From Polyodon spathula (Eukaryota; Chordata; Actinopteri; Acipenseriformes; Polyodontidae), in assembly GCF_017654505.1 (NCBI RefSeq), contig NC_054549.1:23684969-23748968 (forward strand): 64,000 nucleotides of DNA, given 5' to 3'. The stretch's first letter is position 1. Each line of letters opens with the position of its first letter. A program made the translations under genes and the position numbers. Of the stretch, positions 1-12,545 are shown one piece after another. The notes beneath the pieces are model-generated. The model did no database searches, was not told the DNA's origin, and saw nothing but the letters and a program-made list of their open reading frames with translations.

Positions 1-780
1 TATGTGATGTGTGATTTACGGATACAGACCCTGGGTATTATCAAGATACTGGAAAACTATCATTGATTTTACGGTTCAGTTTTATTATTATTTTTTAATA
101 TTCTAAACCAGATCTAAATACTGCTGCACTTTGCGTTTAAATCCTGTTCGTGTTTCCCCTGGGTGATTTATTGACAGACCTACTGACATTACAAACAACA
201 TTTAAACAAATACCAACAGACCACGTCCTCTGAAAGTCAGGTTTATCTGAGGGCAGTAATGGTAACATCCCAATTAATATTAATGGTACTATTTAGCAAC
301 AGATTCAGACCCTCCCCCTTTAATAACGTTATGATTTTGTTGCAACTTCAGCATAGTTTAGTAAAAACTGGGACCACAAACATCATATCCAAGAAGCTTG
401 GAGCATGTATTTATGTGGGCTTCCAGTAAGAAGACAAGTTAGATAAAAAAAAAAAATCAAACAATACCTGTGAAAGAGATCTAGAGCTCTGTCTTTCCAG
501 CTGTTAACAAATTGAGAAAAGAAGTGAATGTAAAACAAATCCACAGCACAAGCCTTTACAGTGAATACCTAATGCGAATACAGATAATTCTGTTTTGCTA
601 TTGAAAGGTGTATGCATGCTGCACTTGTACAGGTACTGTTTCTGATTCCTCACATTTAACAATGAACGTACTTGGTAACATAGTTCAAATAAACATGTGT
701 TTCAGGGTGAGCTTGTCTACTTCGCTATTCTTATTTGTATTAGTAATAGTAATAATGGTGTTGTTTTTATGGACACATAC

Positions 781-3700
781 GTGTGATGATGTTCCTGATT
801 GCTTTTTCCATTTTCCCCTCTTTGACTGTGCAGATGTAATGCTGGTGAAGATCACTGATTCTCAGAACAGACTGCACTCTGTATACTTCGCCCTTCTGCT
901 CTGCTGGTGCTGTCTCTGACAGACCAGTCAGGTTCTCTCCTTTCTCATTGGTCCACTGGACCTCAGGCTCACGATACCAGCCAATCGATTTACAGGTAAA
1001 GATGCCGGTCTCTGGGTTGAAGACCACTTTGGGTATCTCAGGCTCTGATTGGGTAAGAGAGGGAGAAGTATTTTGTTATTTACAGAAAACTAATCAAGCA
1101 TGAAAATGTGCAAAAACAGGAAATCATAGATGCCAGGTGTTTACTATAGTAGCAGGAATATAATGGTATAATGACGCGTGTGGACTTTGTAACAAAGCAG
1201 GTTGGGTACGATTGCATTACCTACCTTAGCTACATTGCTTAAAACTCACAATGCCATGGCATTCCATTATCACAGCATAAACCCTATCGTGTCTCAGTGA
1301 TTTCTTTATTTGATTTTTAATCTCAGATAGCTTTATTGCCACCATGGTCAGTAAGTGCTGCTTGCATAGCCATTGCATATAACACTTGAATTCTGGAGTA
1401 AAGGAGACAGACCGGGAGACAGTACAGACTCACCCTCGACAGACAGCTTGACAACACCTTCCCATTTCCTGGAGCGTGTGGCGACTGTACAATGATAGGA
1501 GCCGTGGTCTGTGTAATGAACATCTTTGAGGTGCATCGATACCTCTCCCTTCTGAAGCTTTTCCTCAATCAGCTCTGCTCTAGGATCTCCTACTACTTCT
1601 CGCTTCCACTTTTCTTTCCCCGGGATAGCCTGAAGACAAGAGATACATTAGCAGCTGACCTACTGCTCACATCCCATGTAGCTCAGTTCATAGTATTCAT
1701 ATATGGTCAAATTCAGAATGGCAAGGAAGATAAGGCTAGTTGTCCCATGATCAGATTTCACGACAATATGACCAATTTGCTTCTTACTGAACCTGAAAAT
1801 CAATTGTCGTTTCAATTAAATCAGTCATAGGCAGGAGTCGCAAAGGCCGTTGCGACTAGGAGAAATTAACCTGCCCGTTGAAAATCGAGACGTACAATTA
1901 TGCGGTAAAAAAAACCAACTTGCTGTGTAAAGGCATTGCGACCTGTATTTTCTCTCTAAAATGCACCTTTTGAAAATCAGGCTGTAAATGCGCCAAGTTT
2001 TTAAATCTCTGGTGGGTACCCAAAACAAACATGAGTATAAAAAAAACCCATGTAATTTGTATATTGATAAAAGGTGTAGTTTTTCTATAAAATACATATA
2101 TTGTTTCTTATTTAAGCATTTGTTAATTCGAGCACGTTTACTTTCATAAAAAAAGTGACACCAAATGTATTAATATAACGAAACGAAATTGCTAACGCTA
2201 CCTGGAAGCATTTCTTTTCTTTACTTGTGTGGCGAATCTGCCATTAAGAGAATCAAACTAGGTTTAAAAAAAGAATTGTGTGCCTATCTCTGTATATACA
2301 GTTGTACATATACTATTAGGAACATACTGAGTTTTGCACATTGCTGCTTGTATGCAGCAGTTCCAGTTTATAACAATAAAAATGTGCCTATTCCTGTCAT
2401 TAAAAGTTAACTTTTTTTCTTTTTATGCAAAGAAAAAAGAAAAATAGCAAGTAATGGGGACAGACTATGTACGCCATGGGGAATATATATATATATATTA
2501 TATATATATATTCCATACAAAGCGGTGCACATATATATATATATATATATTTATATAATATATTATATATATAAGCAGCGCCACCGTTTCCTAGGCCATG
2601 AGGTATATGAGTACAGAAATGACATCAAAAAAATAAAGCAACACAGGCAGCACAGTTGTTCGGGCTGTATTACAGGTGTGCCACATGGTTGTGGTTTTCT
2701 TTTTGCAATTACACTCAATTTATGTAAAAACTAAAACTAAAAATCCCATCGAAATGTTTAATAGTCAAATGTTCCAGTTTTCTACAGTAATTTTACAGTG
2801 AGCTAGCTTATTTTTCTTTTTTTTTTTTTACAAACAACATTTGTGTTTATATGTTAGAGAAAACAGTCATGCTTTGCCAGCATACAACTTATTATCAAAA
2901 TGAAACCATAACGTAAAGTCAAAAGCCAAAGCATATTGTTTAAAATCAATACTTCACTTCCCAATGTAGGCATTGCTCTCAGAGATCATGTTTTAGGCCT
3001 CACACAGACAGTTCAGTGCAGCTTACTGCTGAATGCAGAGCAGCTTCCTGCTTCACTGGATCATGGACAATGATTATTGATAATTTTGCAATGAGATAAA
3101 ATTACTGTTGGCCTTAACCTGGTCCTGTCTCAAAGATGTAGGAAGCATGGTCACGCTTGGAGAGTATTGTGATCGGGTCAGACCCAAGGAAGCAATTAGA
3201 AAGGTAACCAATAGGATGAGGCTGCTCTGTACCTATTTGTTCATGATCAATCTCCGATGATGGATCTCAAGATGTCTTCCCATGGCTCATTGGTAACAGT
3301 TCAATAACATCTAGTCACTCAATGAAACTTTAGGCTGTGAAATCCGGTAAACATGAAATGCTGTTTCAATGTGACCACTGATGACCTAGCAGCACCAATA
3401 TAATGGCCTATAGGTGGACACACCTGGAAGGGGGTTTCAGAACTCTGACTGGATACAATCCAATCGAGTGTGGGCAGTACAGAAGGCTGCTGTTTTACCT
3501 GAGCAATAATCTCATCGCCCTTCTTCCAGGTCACAGCAATGACATCTTGGGGGTGGCCTCCGTCCAGAAGACAGGTGAAGGTGACAGAGTGGTACGGTTT
3601 CCCCTGCACATTCTCCTCACAGCGCAAACTGGACTCTAATGAGAAGAAAACAACGATCAACAGTATATTCACAGGAGTACAGAGTAAGAAATGGCAATGA

Positions 3701-4455
3701 AAAGTCACCTACAGTAGATGTCATTGGGTAAGCATATTAAAGTAAAAAAAGTAACTGAGACGGAAAAACTTATGTTGTCAAGATACATGTAAAAATATAA
3801 ATTTGACATACAGATGGAGGATGTGCAGTCAGAGAGACATTGCTAAATCTCCATAATCTGATATTCACAGTTACTTATGCTAAATAATGTTAACGTTGAT
3901 TTCCATCACAATACAATATGCGTTTTCCATGTATATGCAAACATTTAAGTGTGTGTGACAGAGACAGAAGAGATATGAACTGTAAATCTCCCTCCCGGCC
4001 AGAGAAGGCACCGTGTAAGTAAGGTTGGTTGTACACTTTCCCAGGATGAGGTCGGATTGACAGGGGGTAGGCATCGACAGTCGGCCATCTTGGGCAGGTC
4101 ACGGAGCAACTGCTAAAAAAATCTATTGCAGCTGTGGGGTCCGCGGTGAGTGGATAGACCGCGGCGCCGAGATGATTGTTGGGAGGAGTTTTAAGTGGCT
4201 GCAGCAACGTGAGCACGACCCCTTTCACTGATGACTGACAAATCGGAGCACTGTTTTTGTTTCGTTTCGTTTCGTTTTTGCTTATTGTTGCAGAGTGCGA
4301 GTGATTGTGAGAATAAAAATACCCCGAGGGGTTTAACAATTGCAGTGCTGGTTGGGCACTGACTGCTTAACCCTCACGCACCACTCACATCCTGACGGTG
4401 TGACAGACTGACAGACCCACGTTTCATCAAAACTGGAGAACGTAAAAATTTTCCC

Positions 4456-4517
<62 letters not shown>

Positions 4518-5000
4518 GAACTATGAATAGTGATCTAGATTAATTTTACAGCCACTACATCAAAGTGTATTTAAAACACACACACACACACACCCACACA
4601 CGAGAATTTAGTTTACCATAGATTTACTGTTTTAGGTAACTAACGTGATAAGCTACATTAATATATTACATGTTTTGTCATTTGACAAAAAAAACAAACA
4701 ACTAACACGTAATTTACATGCATCATTCCAAAACAGTATCAGGGCCATGCACACAATTGTATTTAATAAATTAGTTTATTTATCATAGTAGTAACAATTT
4801 GAAGAGCTTCTCGTGATTTGTGTAAAACTTTAAATATATTAAAAGTTAAACCATACACTCATATTCAGTAACACACACACACAGGGCTTGACATCCATTC
4901 AGAAGTGCCTGGCAAACTGCAGATTTAACACCAATAGGTACATACCCACTGCACCACACAGTAAGAATGAAATGAACAGCTCTCTCAAGTGTGCCATGAT
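781..5000 (-). CDS. B7/butyrophilin-like Ig-superfamily receptor, 5' four exons (3' end outside window)
   Basis: Four minus-strand exons join in phase with GT-AG borders. The leader exon (5000-4946, ATG at 4997) starts MAHLREL and continues as a hydrophobic signal peptide; its donor is GTATGT. Exon 3635-3499 has the B-strand Cys (VTFTC) and the C-strand Trp (VTWKK); its donor is GTAAAA. Exon 1629-1434 has the D-x-G-x-Y-x-C F-strand motif (DHGSYHC); its donor is GTGAGT. These two make one Ig V domain split by a phase-0 intron. Exon 1044-781 is an Ig C domain (FTCKSIGWY, PEVQWTNEKG, HYICTV) with donor GTATGT; the other introns are phase 1. The GWYxEPEVQW motif is typical of B7/butyrophilin proteins, cell-surface ligands that tune T cells. 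I found no transmembrane or cytoplasmic exon below 780, so the gene should continue past the window start. The family is fairly sure; the exact member is not. Confidence 0.8.
2482..2575. repeat. AT dinucleotide microsatellite pair
   Basis: Two runs of alternating A and T (2482-2512 and 2530-2575) are separated by a short unique spacer, inside the large intron between the two V-domain exons of the Ig gene. They can form cruciforms; nothing suggests a coding role. Confidence 0.85.
4458..4515. repeat. (TA)n microsatellite
   Basis: About 58 bases of uninterrupted TA, followed by a short (CA)n at about 4576-4600. It lies between the leader exon and the first V exon of the Ig gene. Confidence 0.9.
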
Positions 5001-6411
5001 CTAGAAAACAAGCACAAAGTTGTAAGTAAAATGATTGGTTAAAGCATCAAAATACATGTTTTTAATAAATGCTTTAATGTGTCTTTAATCTTGCTGAAGT
5101 TGTTCTTGACTGAACCGACAAGTGTTGTGTAAAGAGTGAATGTCCCCTTTGTGTCTCCAGGTAAACGTTTGTTTTCTTTGGTTGGCAAATCCCTTTCAAT
5201 GAACTACAAAGTTCACATAATGATAAAGCTATCAGCTCTGCTCAATTCAGTTTTACTTTTAGTATCGGTGACTCACCCAATTCCCCTCGATACAAACCTG
5301 CATAATAATGTTCTCTCTAGCGACCACTAATACAAGGACGTGAACGTAACCGTGATCAGAGGTTTCTTATACCTGACTGTTTGCTTTTATTTTCTTTCAA
5401 GGTGCACATTACAGTTGCACACCAACACAACATTGCCAGGATTGATCTTAAAACATGACTGGAGGGTTTTTATATATGTGCTCAATACAATAACAGGGAG
5501 TAGCTTGTGTGCGAAACCGAGAATTCATGAAACAAAATCAAATGTCAAGGCCTGTTTAATTTATTTATTTTATTTGGGCTCAAAATACTATCAATAAACA
5601 TTAAGACACGACCCATTTTACTATAGCCGAAATATATCACAGATTTAAAAAAGAAGCACTTGACTTGTTAGGTAAAGGGTTTTTTTGTTTTTTGTTGTTT
5701 TTTTGTGTGTGTGTGTGTTAGTTTTTAAATTCACTTTACTGCTATAAACAACCTGGCATTATACAACGTCTCAAATCACCGTCATGCAAATGGCAAGTAC
5801 TAAGAAACTGCTCGTTCATAACTGAAAGTATAATTTTACTAACCCATTGACACAAACCTGCTCAGCACAATTCTCCCTAACAACAGATGACTCTGGAAGG
5901 TTCTAAACTGTTATTCGTGTTTTGATAAATTTTCATACAGGCACCAATAAAAACGTGTTTCCTGATTATGTTGATTTTTTAAATGTATTTTATTTTTTAA
6001 TATATTATTTTTCAAGACAATTTTAAAATACACACACACACACACACTATCTTAAAAACATATTTGTATTACCGCAGTAGGCTACACGAACACCGACTTT
6101 CATACAATTTAAATAAGTCTTTCACATACATATACATTTAGATACAATTATATCATATTATGTGTGCTTATTTATGCGGACATTTTGTTGTAATTTATTT
6201 TAATGGTAGTATATGTAAGTGTAAGACATTCAGGCTTCGAAGTATGTGCAATAACTACAAGCACTTGCAGTAAATACACTGCGAATTTGCTGCGACACTA
6301 TATCTTCGGCCACTTCCTCATTTCTTAAACATAATCGCCCTTGTTATTATTGTACGTTGTTTTAAATTTTGAAACACAAAACCCGTTTCTAATTATCACT
6401 CTACAATATTA
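5001..6411. other. Presumed first intron / non-coding, AT-rich
   Basis: I see no conserved coding frame here. It holds (GT)n near 5705-5720, (CA)n near 6031-6046 and long AT-rich stretches. If the upstream 5' UTR exon is real, this is intron 1 of the Ig gene. Confidence 0.4.
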
Positions 6412-6417
6412 ACGTAC

Positions 6418-6560
6418 CTTTAGCTTAAACCTATAACAAAAATAGGTTATTTAATTCCAGGTTTCTGTACACCGCGCCTTCCAACGTTGATCGGGCTGTT
6501 GTTTCCCGAACGGACTAAAGCGTTTCTAAGAAAACGAAACTGAAAGAAAACTGAAAAAAA
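6418..6560 (-). promoter_or_regulatory. Putative 5' UTR exon and interferon-response-like promoter of the Ig gene
   Basis: At 6530-6541 the plus strand reads GAAAACGAAACT, a perfect GAAANNGAAAct interferon-stimulated response element. Overlapping GAAA-rich copies follow to about 6560. About 110 bp downstream in the gene's direction, a donor-like AAAG|GTACGT occurs with the exon side ending at 6418. This would splice to the acceptor TTTTCTAG in front of the leader exon (exon start 5000), which carries only three bases before its ATG and so needs an upstream non-coding exon. ISRE elements bind IRF and STAT complexes and often control B7-type genes. The motif is seen; the exon and promoter role are inferred. 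Confidence 0.45.
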
Positions 6561-6576
6561 GAGAAACAGCTACAGA

Positions 6577-6774
6577 CAAACGCAACAGGCGTTTCAAGTG
6601 GTGAAATCAAACACAAAAGAAGCCAAGTTAGAAGCAACAATTGTGTGAATGTTGAGCCCAAGCACCTTTCCAATTGTGCCTATTTGCTTGATATTTGACA
6701 AGCTTGCCTCAATTTCTTCTCCTAACTTGGGTTTTTGTGTGAAATCACCACTTTAAACAGCTGTTGCGTTTTTC
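6577..6774. mobile_element. Palindromic MITE-like element with about 65-bp terminal inverted repeats
   Basis: The left arm starts AAACGCAACAGgcGTTT at 6578, and the right arm ending near 6773 is its reverse complement with scattered mismatches. Shared blocks include AGTGGTGA, CCAAGTTAG and the outer AACGCAACAG. Roughly 65 bases pair on each side around a 65-bp centre, and there is no ORF. This is the structure of a non-autonomous DNA transposon; the superfamily is unknown. It lies just upstream of the ISRE-like motifs of the Ig gene. Confidence 0.65.
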
Positions 6775-7489
6775 AAACTGTTTTTACATTGACAATGTTT
6801 TTGTTATAGATATCCCTTCTTTTTTACTTCATCAAATAAAGAATAAAGTGAGGGAAAGATATTTGAGAATGTGTATGGTAAATAGAATAAGTAGAGTAAT
6901 ATAACAGAAATGGGAAAATATTTTAAAGTAAAATAATGGTAGAAGGGACTTTTGGACAGTATTGAAAGTGTAAACTTTGTATTCTTTTAGTTGCAAATGT
7001 ACATCCATCAGTGGTGAAAACGATCTGTATATTTTGGTAGGTATATATTGATATTTATGTAGGTACAAAACTACAGTGTTATGAATGGTTAAAAAGGAAC
7101 GTGTGCATGTCAGTGCTAGAGGGTACTATACTAACACATTTTAATGCTAAAAAAAACACATTATTCTCCTTGTTATAGAGGTGTTATGAAGTTAGACCAA
7201 TGTAAGGCATTTGTAAAGCATTAGATTGCTTCATAAAACGCCATACCCATGTCACCATGTCACCCACAGCAAGAAGAGACACATAGTGTCCTGAAGTAAC
7301 ACTCTGTCCTTGTTGTATGATAATGGAAGATAGTTGGTCATGAAATGCACTCAATCTTTTACCTTGTGTCCCTTGTGCGTGTTGGTCTCCTTCACGCTTA
7401 TCAACTTAAGGCAATAAATCCCTCTGAGCCTATTGTACTCTGCAACTGCAGTTTGAGGTACCTTAATGTATGTGGGGTCAAAAAGTTGA

Positions 7490-7984
7490 TAAGATGGTGT
7501 GGCAAAGTGTCTGATGATAGTGAACAGATGTACAGCAGGTGCGGTGCTAGTGCAATAATCCAAAGAAACCAACAGACAACAAAGTACAGGTGAAATGTGT
7601 ATTGCTTAGTATTGAAAAAGGGTTGCAGTCCCGTAAATACTACGCACAGTATTTAAACACACACACTTAGACACGCACACCATCACCAGTCCAAAGTGAG
7701 TGCTCTCAGTGCTTGTGCTGCAGTACAATATAATACATGCTTCACTTGTGACGACAGTGATAACAATGTTAATTGTGACCGAAGTGTAGTGTTGATCCGG
7801 TTTGTGCTGGCCCTTGGCGATAGCTCCGGATTTGTGTTTAGCTGTCTAGTGCTATAATCAGAAAACAGACAGATACTAGACAGACACAGACAACCAAACA
7901 AAAACACTCACAAATATTTCCAATATGCTTTCTCTGCGTCTCTCACAATCCTTCCAGTTTCTAACCCAAAACCAAGCGAAGGAA
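7490..7984. repeat. Dispersed repeat family copy 1
   Basis: Shares a series of colinear blocks with 18105-18560: GGCAAAGTG with GTGAACAG, GGGTTGCAG, GTGTTGATCCGGTTTTGTG-like, GCTCCGGAT, and a tail with ATGCTTTTCTCTGCG-like and AACCAAG motifs. The two copies are clearly diverged. I see no coding capacity. It abuts the helicase relic that starts at about 7985, so it may be part of, or inserted in, the same element. Confidence 0.6.
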
Positions 7985-8712
7985 AACATACCCTGGCATT
8001 TGTGTATGGTGATTGCATGAGCACCAATGACTCGGAACTGCTCTCGAACAATGTAGACTCCATGGTTTCAAACTTTGAGCGTAAACATTGAAAGGTATGG
8101 ATGACTCCATTGTTAAATTTGATGGTTATGGTTTTGACCATACTTGTGTTTTACAAATAGTAGGAAACAGCTTGAAGCTTCCCTATTGACCCAAATATGA
8201 GACCAGTGGCAATGTCAATGTTCTTGCGAAGCACCAGTTTGCAGCCTATTTTGACTCATATGGTAGTTTCCAGTCCAGCTGTATGACTGCAGTCAGCCTT
8301 GTAGGCATTCATTTTTTTCAGCACATTTCTCTGGAAGTTACAAGGGCAGTCCACAGTCCATAAGATGAATGTCCTCTCCAGGCATACGACAAAGCACGGC
8401 AGTCTGGATCTGGTTACAGGCATCTACAGTAGGCATGATGCAGGTTGAGCTTACATCTTTGTCATTTAAGTCTTTCATGTGTTTGATCATTTGTTTTTTG
8501 TAGCCAGAAATATCTCCTCTTTCTTTTTCTCTTCCTCTTGGGTAACTGGCATATAACGTGGATTCTGATGGACAGGTGGAAGCTGTAGCAAATCCCCCAG
8601 AAGTAAGATGTTGATTTTTCCAAAGCAGCCATCATCTGTGTTAGCACTTTGGAAAATCTCACACAGACAAAGATGGATGTACAATAAGGTGACATTGGAA
8701 ATCATTGCAACA
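7985..8712 (-). pseudogene. Helitron/PIF1-like DNA helicase relic
   Basis: Minus-strand translation in shifting frames gives ordered PIF1-family blocks. These are ILLLGDLLQLPPV (the GDxxQLPPV motif) near 8590, VKIGCKLVLRKNIDIATG and LIFGSIG around 8190-8260, a VKTITIKF block at about 8120, and REQFRVIGAHAITIHKCQGM at about 8000 (the superfamily-1 helicase motif VI region). At least one frameshift separates the last two blocks, and stops occur in the middle. PIF1-type helicases in fish repeats usually come from Helitron rolling-circle transposons. No Rep domain or Helitron end was recognised, so a captured PIF1 pseudogene is also possible. Confidence 0.75.
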
Positions 8713-9048
8713 ACTGTACCTGAGGCTGAAGAGGTGGGAACAGCAACGACTGTACCTGAGGCTGGAGAGGTGGGGACAACTTTGAACAGAACTGTTAATG
8801 ACAGTTATTCTTCATGTTGCATGGCTCTGTCCACTCTCTCTAGAAAGATCATTTAAGAATTATGCATGTTTTTAGGCAGTTTGATGCGTTGTGTATCATT
8901 ACATTGAAAACATTGCTCATCTTTTCTCACCCAAGCAATATAGTGGCCATTGCTGATGATTTTCCCTTTGGCGAACACAATTGCCAGAGTTTAAAATGTT
9001 TTCCTATCAATTACAATTAATCAATTTAGTCATGCTTCAAATTGCTAA

Positions 9049-9115
<67 letters not shown>

Positions 9116-10100
9116 CGGTTTTGCTGTTGTGCATTTTTATAAACACATTTTTTATTGAACAAATGGAATGAGTTTAAACTTGTTGCATTCCTCACTCTTC
9201 TTTTCTCCAGTTGGTCTGCACAAGATCGCGTGCTTCTCTTGATTTTATTTCCGTCTCAAATGTCACGCCTATCGAGCCACAATCCCATGACGTATTTTGA
9301 AGCTGCGCGCGCACAGGCCACCACTGCTAAGCCACCACAGGCCTCCACGAGCAAGGTCTCCGAGCCTGCAGTTATACCCATCACGACGAATACACCAACA
9401 ATCAATGCAGATTAAGCAAGATAAACAAAAATTACAAAAGGTAATTCCCACTTAACGTTTAGAGAGCCTTTGAAGTTAGGAAGGTTTTTGTCGTTGCTGC
9501 TGTAGTCTTGGTTTTAAAAAAGCGCTTTTCCGAGAAACTGCTTGTGTTCAAGGATTTGATGAAGTGAGCTACCACAGGGAGGAGGAGCTGAGGTGATGCC
9601 CAGCTGCCAAACAGAGACAGACGGAGCAGAGACATCGCAGAGGCAGCTTTGTAACTAAGCGTTCATTGATGCTGCATTTAAACAATAATTTCCCCAGTTA
9701 ATACAATTTTTTTTTTACTAATAATAAATACCCCTATATTTATTATAGTTTTGTCAGCCTGAACCCAAGTACAAAGCATTACTTAGAGTGAATGTTCATC
9801 TGGTAACTGTATAGACTACATGTACTCTAAGCTATGAATAATAATTATAATAATCAGAAGAAGAAGAAGAAGAAAAAGAAGTTAAACTATGAATGTTATT
9901 TAGGATTCAATGTTTTTTTAAAAGCAGTTCATCGTTGGATTTAATGTAGCATCAAGTCTGTGAAGCTGCACAAAATGTTCAAAGCTATCATATTGTAAAA
10001 TATTCAGATATTTAAAAAAATCCAAACACCACTCTTTGGAGACATATTTACTGCATTTTGTTTGCACGTTATGCAGCACCGGGAAAATAATATCTGTGTT
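8713..10100. other. Non-coding stretch with small repeats
   Basis: A 36-bp motif is duplicated at about 8706-8777 (CTGTACCTGAGGCTG twice). A (TA)n microsatellite lies at 9049-9115 and a GAA-rich run at about 9858-9880. I see no conserved gene. A short open frame at 9155-9415 has no recognisable domain. Confidence 0.5.
9049..9115. repeat. (TG)n(TA)n microsatellite
   Basis: A short TG run leads straight into more than 50 bases of TA alternation. Confidence 0.9.
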
Positions 10101-10106
10101 CTTGTG

Positions 10107-11373
10107 TCACCCTGCTGTCAACCCTACTCTCAGCCCTGCTCTCTCCATGTGCTCTCAACCCTGCTCTCTTCATGTGCTCTCAAACCTGCTCTCAGCCCTT
10201 CTCTCAACCCTGCTCTCTCCATGTGCTCTCAACCCTGCTCTCAGCCCTTCTCTCAACCTTGTTCTCAGTCCTTCTTTCAACCCTGCTCTTAACCCTTCTC
10301 AGCCCTGCTCTGAGCCGTCCTGCTCTCTCCATGTGCTCTCAGCCCTGCTCTCAACCCTGTTCTTTCCATGTGCTCTCAGCCCTGCTCTCAGCCCTTCTCT
10401 CAATCCTGCTCTCTCCATGTGCTCTCAGCCCTGCTCTCAACCTTGCTCTCAGCAATGATCTCCACCCTGCTCTGTCCATGTGCTCTCAGCCCTGCTCTCA
10501 GCCCTGCTCTCAGCCTTGCTCTCTCCATGTGCTCTCAGCCCTGCTCTCAAACCTGCTCTCAATTCTTCTCTCAACCCTGCTCTCCATGTGCTTTCAGCCC
10601 TTCTCTCAACTGTGTTCTCAGCCCTGCTCTCTTCATGTGCTCTCAGCCCTTCTCTCAGCCCTTCTCTCAGCCCTGCTCTCAACCCTTCTCTCAACCCTTC
10701 TCTCATCCCTGCTCTCAGCCCTACTCTCAACCCTGCTCTCAACCCTTCTCAGCCCTGCACTCTCCATGTTCGCTCAGCCCTGCTCTCTACATGTGCTCTC
10801 AACCCTGTGCTCAACCCTTCTCTCAGCCCTGCTCTCTTCATGTGCTCTCAGCCCTGTGCTCAACCCTTCTCTCAGCCCTGCTCTCTTCATGTGCTCTCAG
10901 CCCTGATCTCAACAGTACTCTCATCCCTGCTCTCAGCATTGCATGTGCTCTCAACCCTGCTCTCAGCCTGTCTCTCAACCCTTCTCAGCCCTGCTATCAA
11001 ATCTCCTCTCAACCCTGCTCTCTCCATGTGCTCTCAACCCTGATCTAAATCCTACTCTCAACCCTGCTCTCAGCACTGCTCTCTCCATGTGCTCTCGACC
11101 CTGCTCTCAGCCCTTCTCTCAGCCCTTCTCTCAACCCTTCTCAGCCCTGCTCTCTGCCCTGCTCTCTCCATGTGCTCTCAACCCTGTGCTTAACCCTTCT
11201 CTCAGTCCTGCTTTCAGCCATGCTCTCTCCATGTGCTCTCAGCCCTGATCTCAACCCTACTGTCAACCCTACTCTCAGCACTGCTTTCAAACCTGTTCCC
11301 AGCCCTGCTCTCTCCATGTTCTTTCAGCCCTGCTCTCAGCCCTTCTCTCAACCCTGCTCTCTCCATGTGCTCG
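10107..11373. repeat. Minisatellite of 12-bp units (CCCTGCTCTCAG/A), about 1.26 kb
   Basis: The block is built from variants of CCCTGCTCTCAR, often interrupted by CCATGTGCTCTCA, which marks a longer higher-order unit. Because 12 is divisible by 3, frames stay open and give low-complexity peptides such as PCSQPFSQ, ALSP and LLSA on the plus strand, and a G/R/E-rich one on the minus strand. These frames are a by-product of the period and not evidence of a gene. The sharp pyrimidine/purine strand bias (TC-rich plus strand) is striking. Confidence 0.92.
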
Positions 11374-12447
11374 CCACACGCAAACATTTAATTTACTTTT
11401 ATATAGGGTGTGGCCAGAGGTGATTGGACAAGAAATAAATCATTCACCACCTGTCCACATTACACTCTTTTCAATGATCCAATAAAACAACTGAAAAATT
11501 ATACAATTAAACTTGTAATCAACAAACACATATTTTGCTTGTGCAGGGCCTCTGCCCTATTACACACGTATTCAGTTGCCTGGATATGAAGAATTACAGT
11601 TTTGTTATACTAGATACAGACAGACAGGCAGACAGACAGAGATACAGAGTCCCACAATCCTGTTTAGTTTGACATTACAATATAATTGCTTCTTCTTGTT
11701 GCCTGTGTTAGTTTACAATATTCTGAAAAGAGTTTAGAATACAATAAAATCAGTCATTTAAGCTGTGCTTTGCCTGCCTGGTACTATAATGGGGAATGTA
11801 AACTAACTGGAAAGTCATCAATCTAGTTTCTGATGTACTAGTGCACAGAAAGCTGGACTCTGGTAGAATGTAGCAAACATTCACCCAGGGATAATATTGT
11901 AGTTTCTGTAGAAGCACTTATTCAATTGTAGCTTCAGTGGTTTCCCACGATTGATAAGGCTGAAACAAAATACTGTTAAACTGAAGTCACGTGGAACAAC
12001 GTATTTAACATGCACCCATGCAATCGTATTTACTGTGAAACAGCACACAGATTTGTTGCAGCTGCGCTGTGTCATTTTCCTGCAGACAGTACTTGTGTGG
12101 AGGCCTGGTGAAATCTACCTTGAGACGTGAGAATAGCAGAGAATGGTTTTCATTTATTTGAATGGTAGAGAAATTATTAAGATTCCAAACGGTATCTGGA
12201 AAGTTAACACTCGAATTTAAATGTATTAGTGTAATAACCTGTGTGTTTGTATTATACATAACAGCAATAAAAACTATTATTAGCCATTTGCAACTTTATA
12301 AAGGAATCGGCTATTCTATAAATGAACCAACGTGTCCTAGTTATTCTATTAACTGACAGATCAGCTTTCATTTTTGATAAAATGAATAAAGCTATTATCT
12401 GTGTGCTTGTTTAAATACATAAATGCATCTCCTGTTTTTATATATCA
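11374..12447. other. Non-coding stretch
   Basis: No conserved coding frame or clear repeat end was recognised. It contains a short CAGA-rich microsatellite at about 11618-11640. Confidence 0.4.
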
Positions 12448-12496
12448 CCACATTTATTATTATTATTATTATTATTATAATTATTAATAATAATAT

Positions 12497-12542
<46 letters not shown>
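12448..12542. repeat. (TTA)n/(TAA)n microsatellite
   Basis: TTA repeats turn into TAA repeats around 12480-12500, making a self-complementary block. Confidence 0.9.

Positions 12543-12545
<3 letters not shown>

Noticed and set aside
608..919. Plus-strand ORF with a hydrophobic stretch opposite the Ig C exon
   Set aside because: It overlaps the well-supported minus-strand Ig exon and has no start context or homology that I recognise.
10036..11423. Overlapping ORFs of up to 244 codons in the TC-rich block
   Set aside because: Period 12 is a multiple of three, so frames stay open by structure. The peptides are pure low-complexity repeats.
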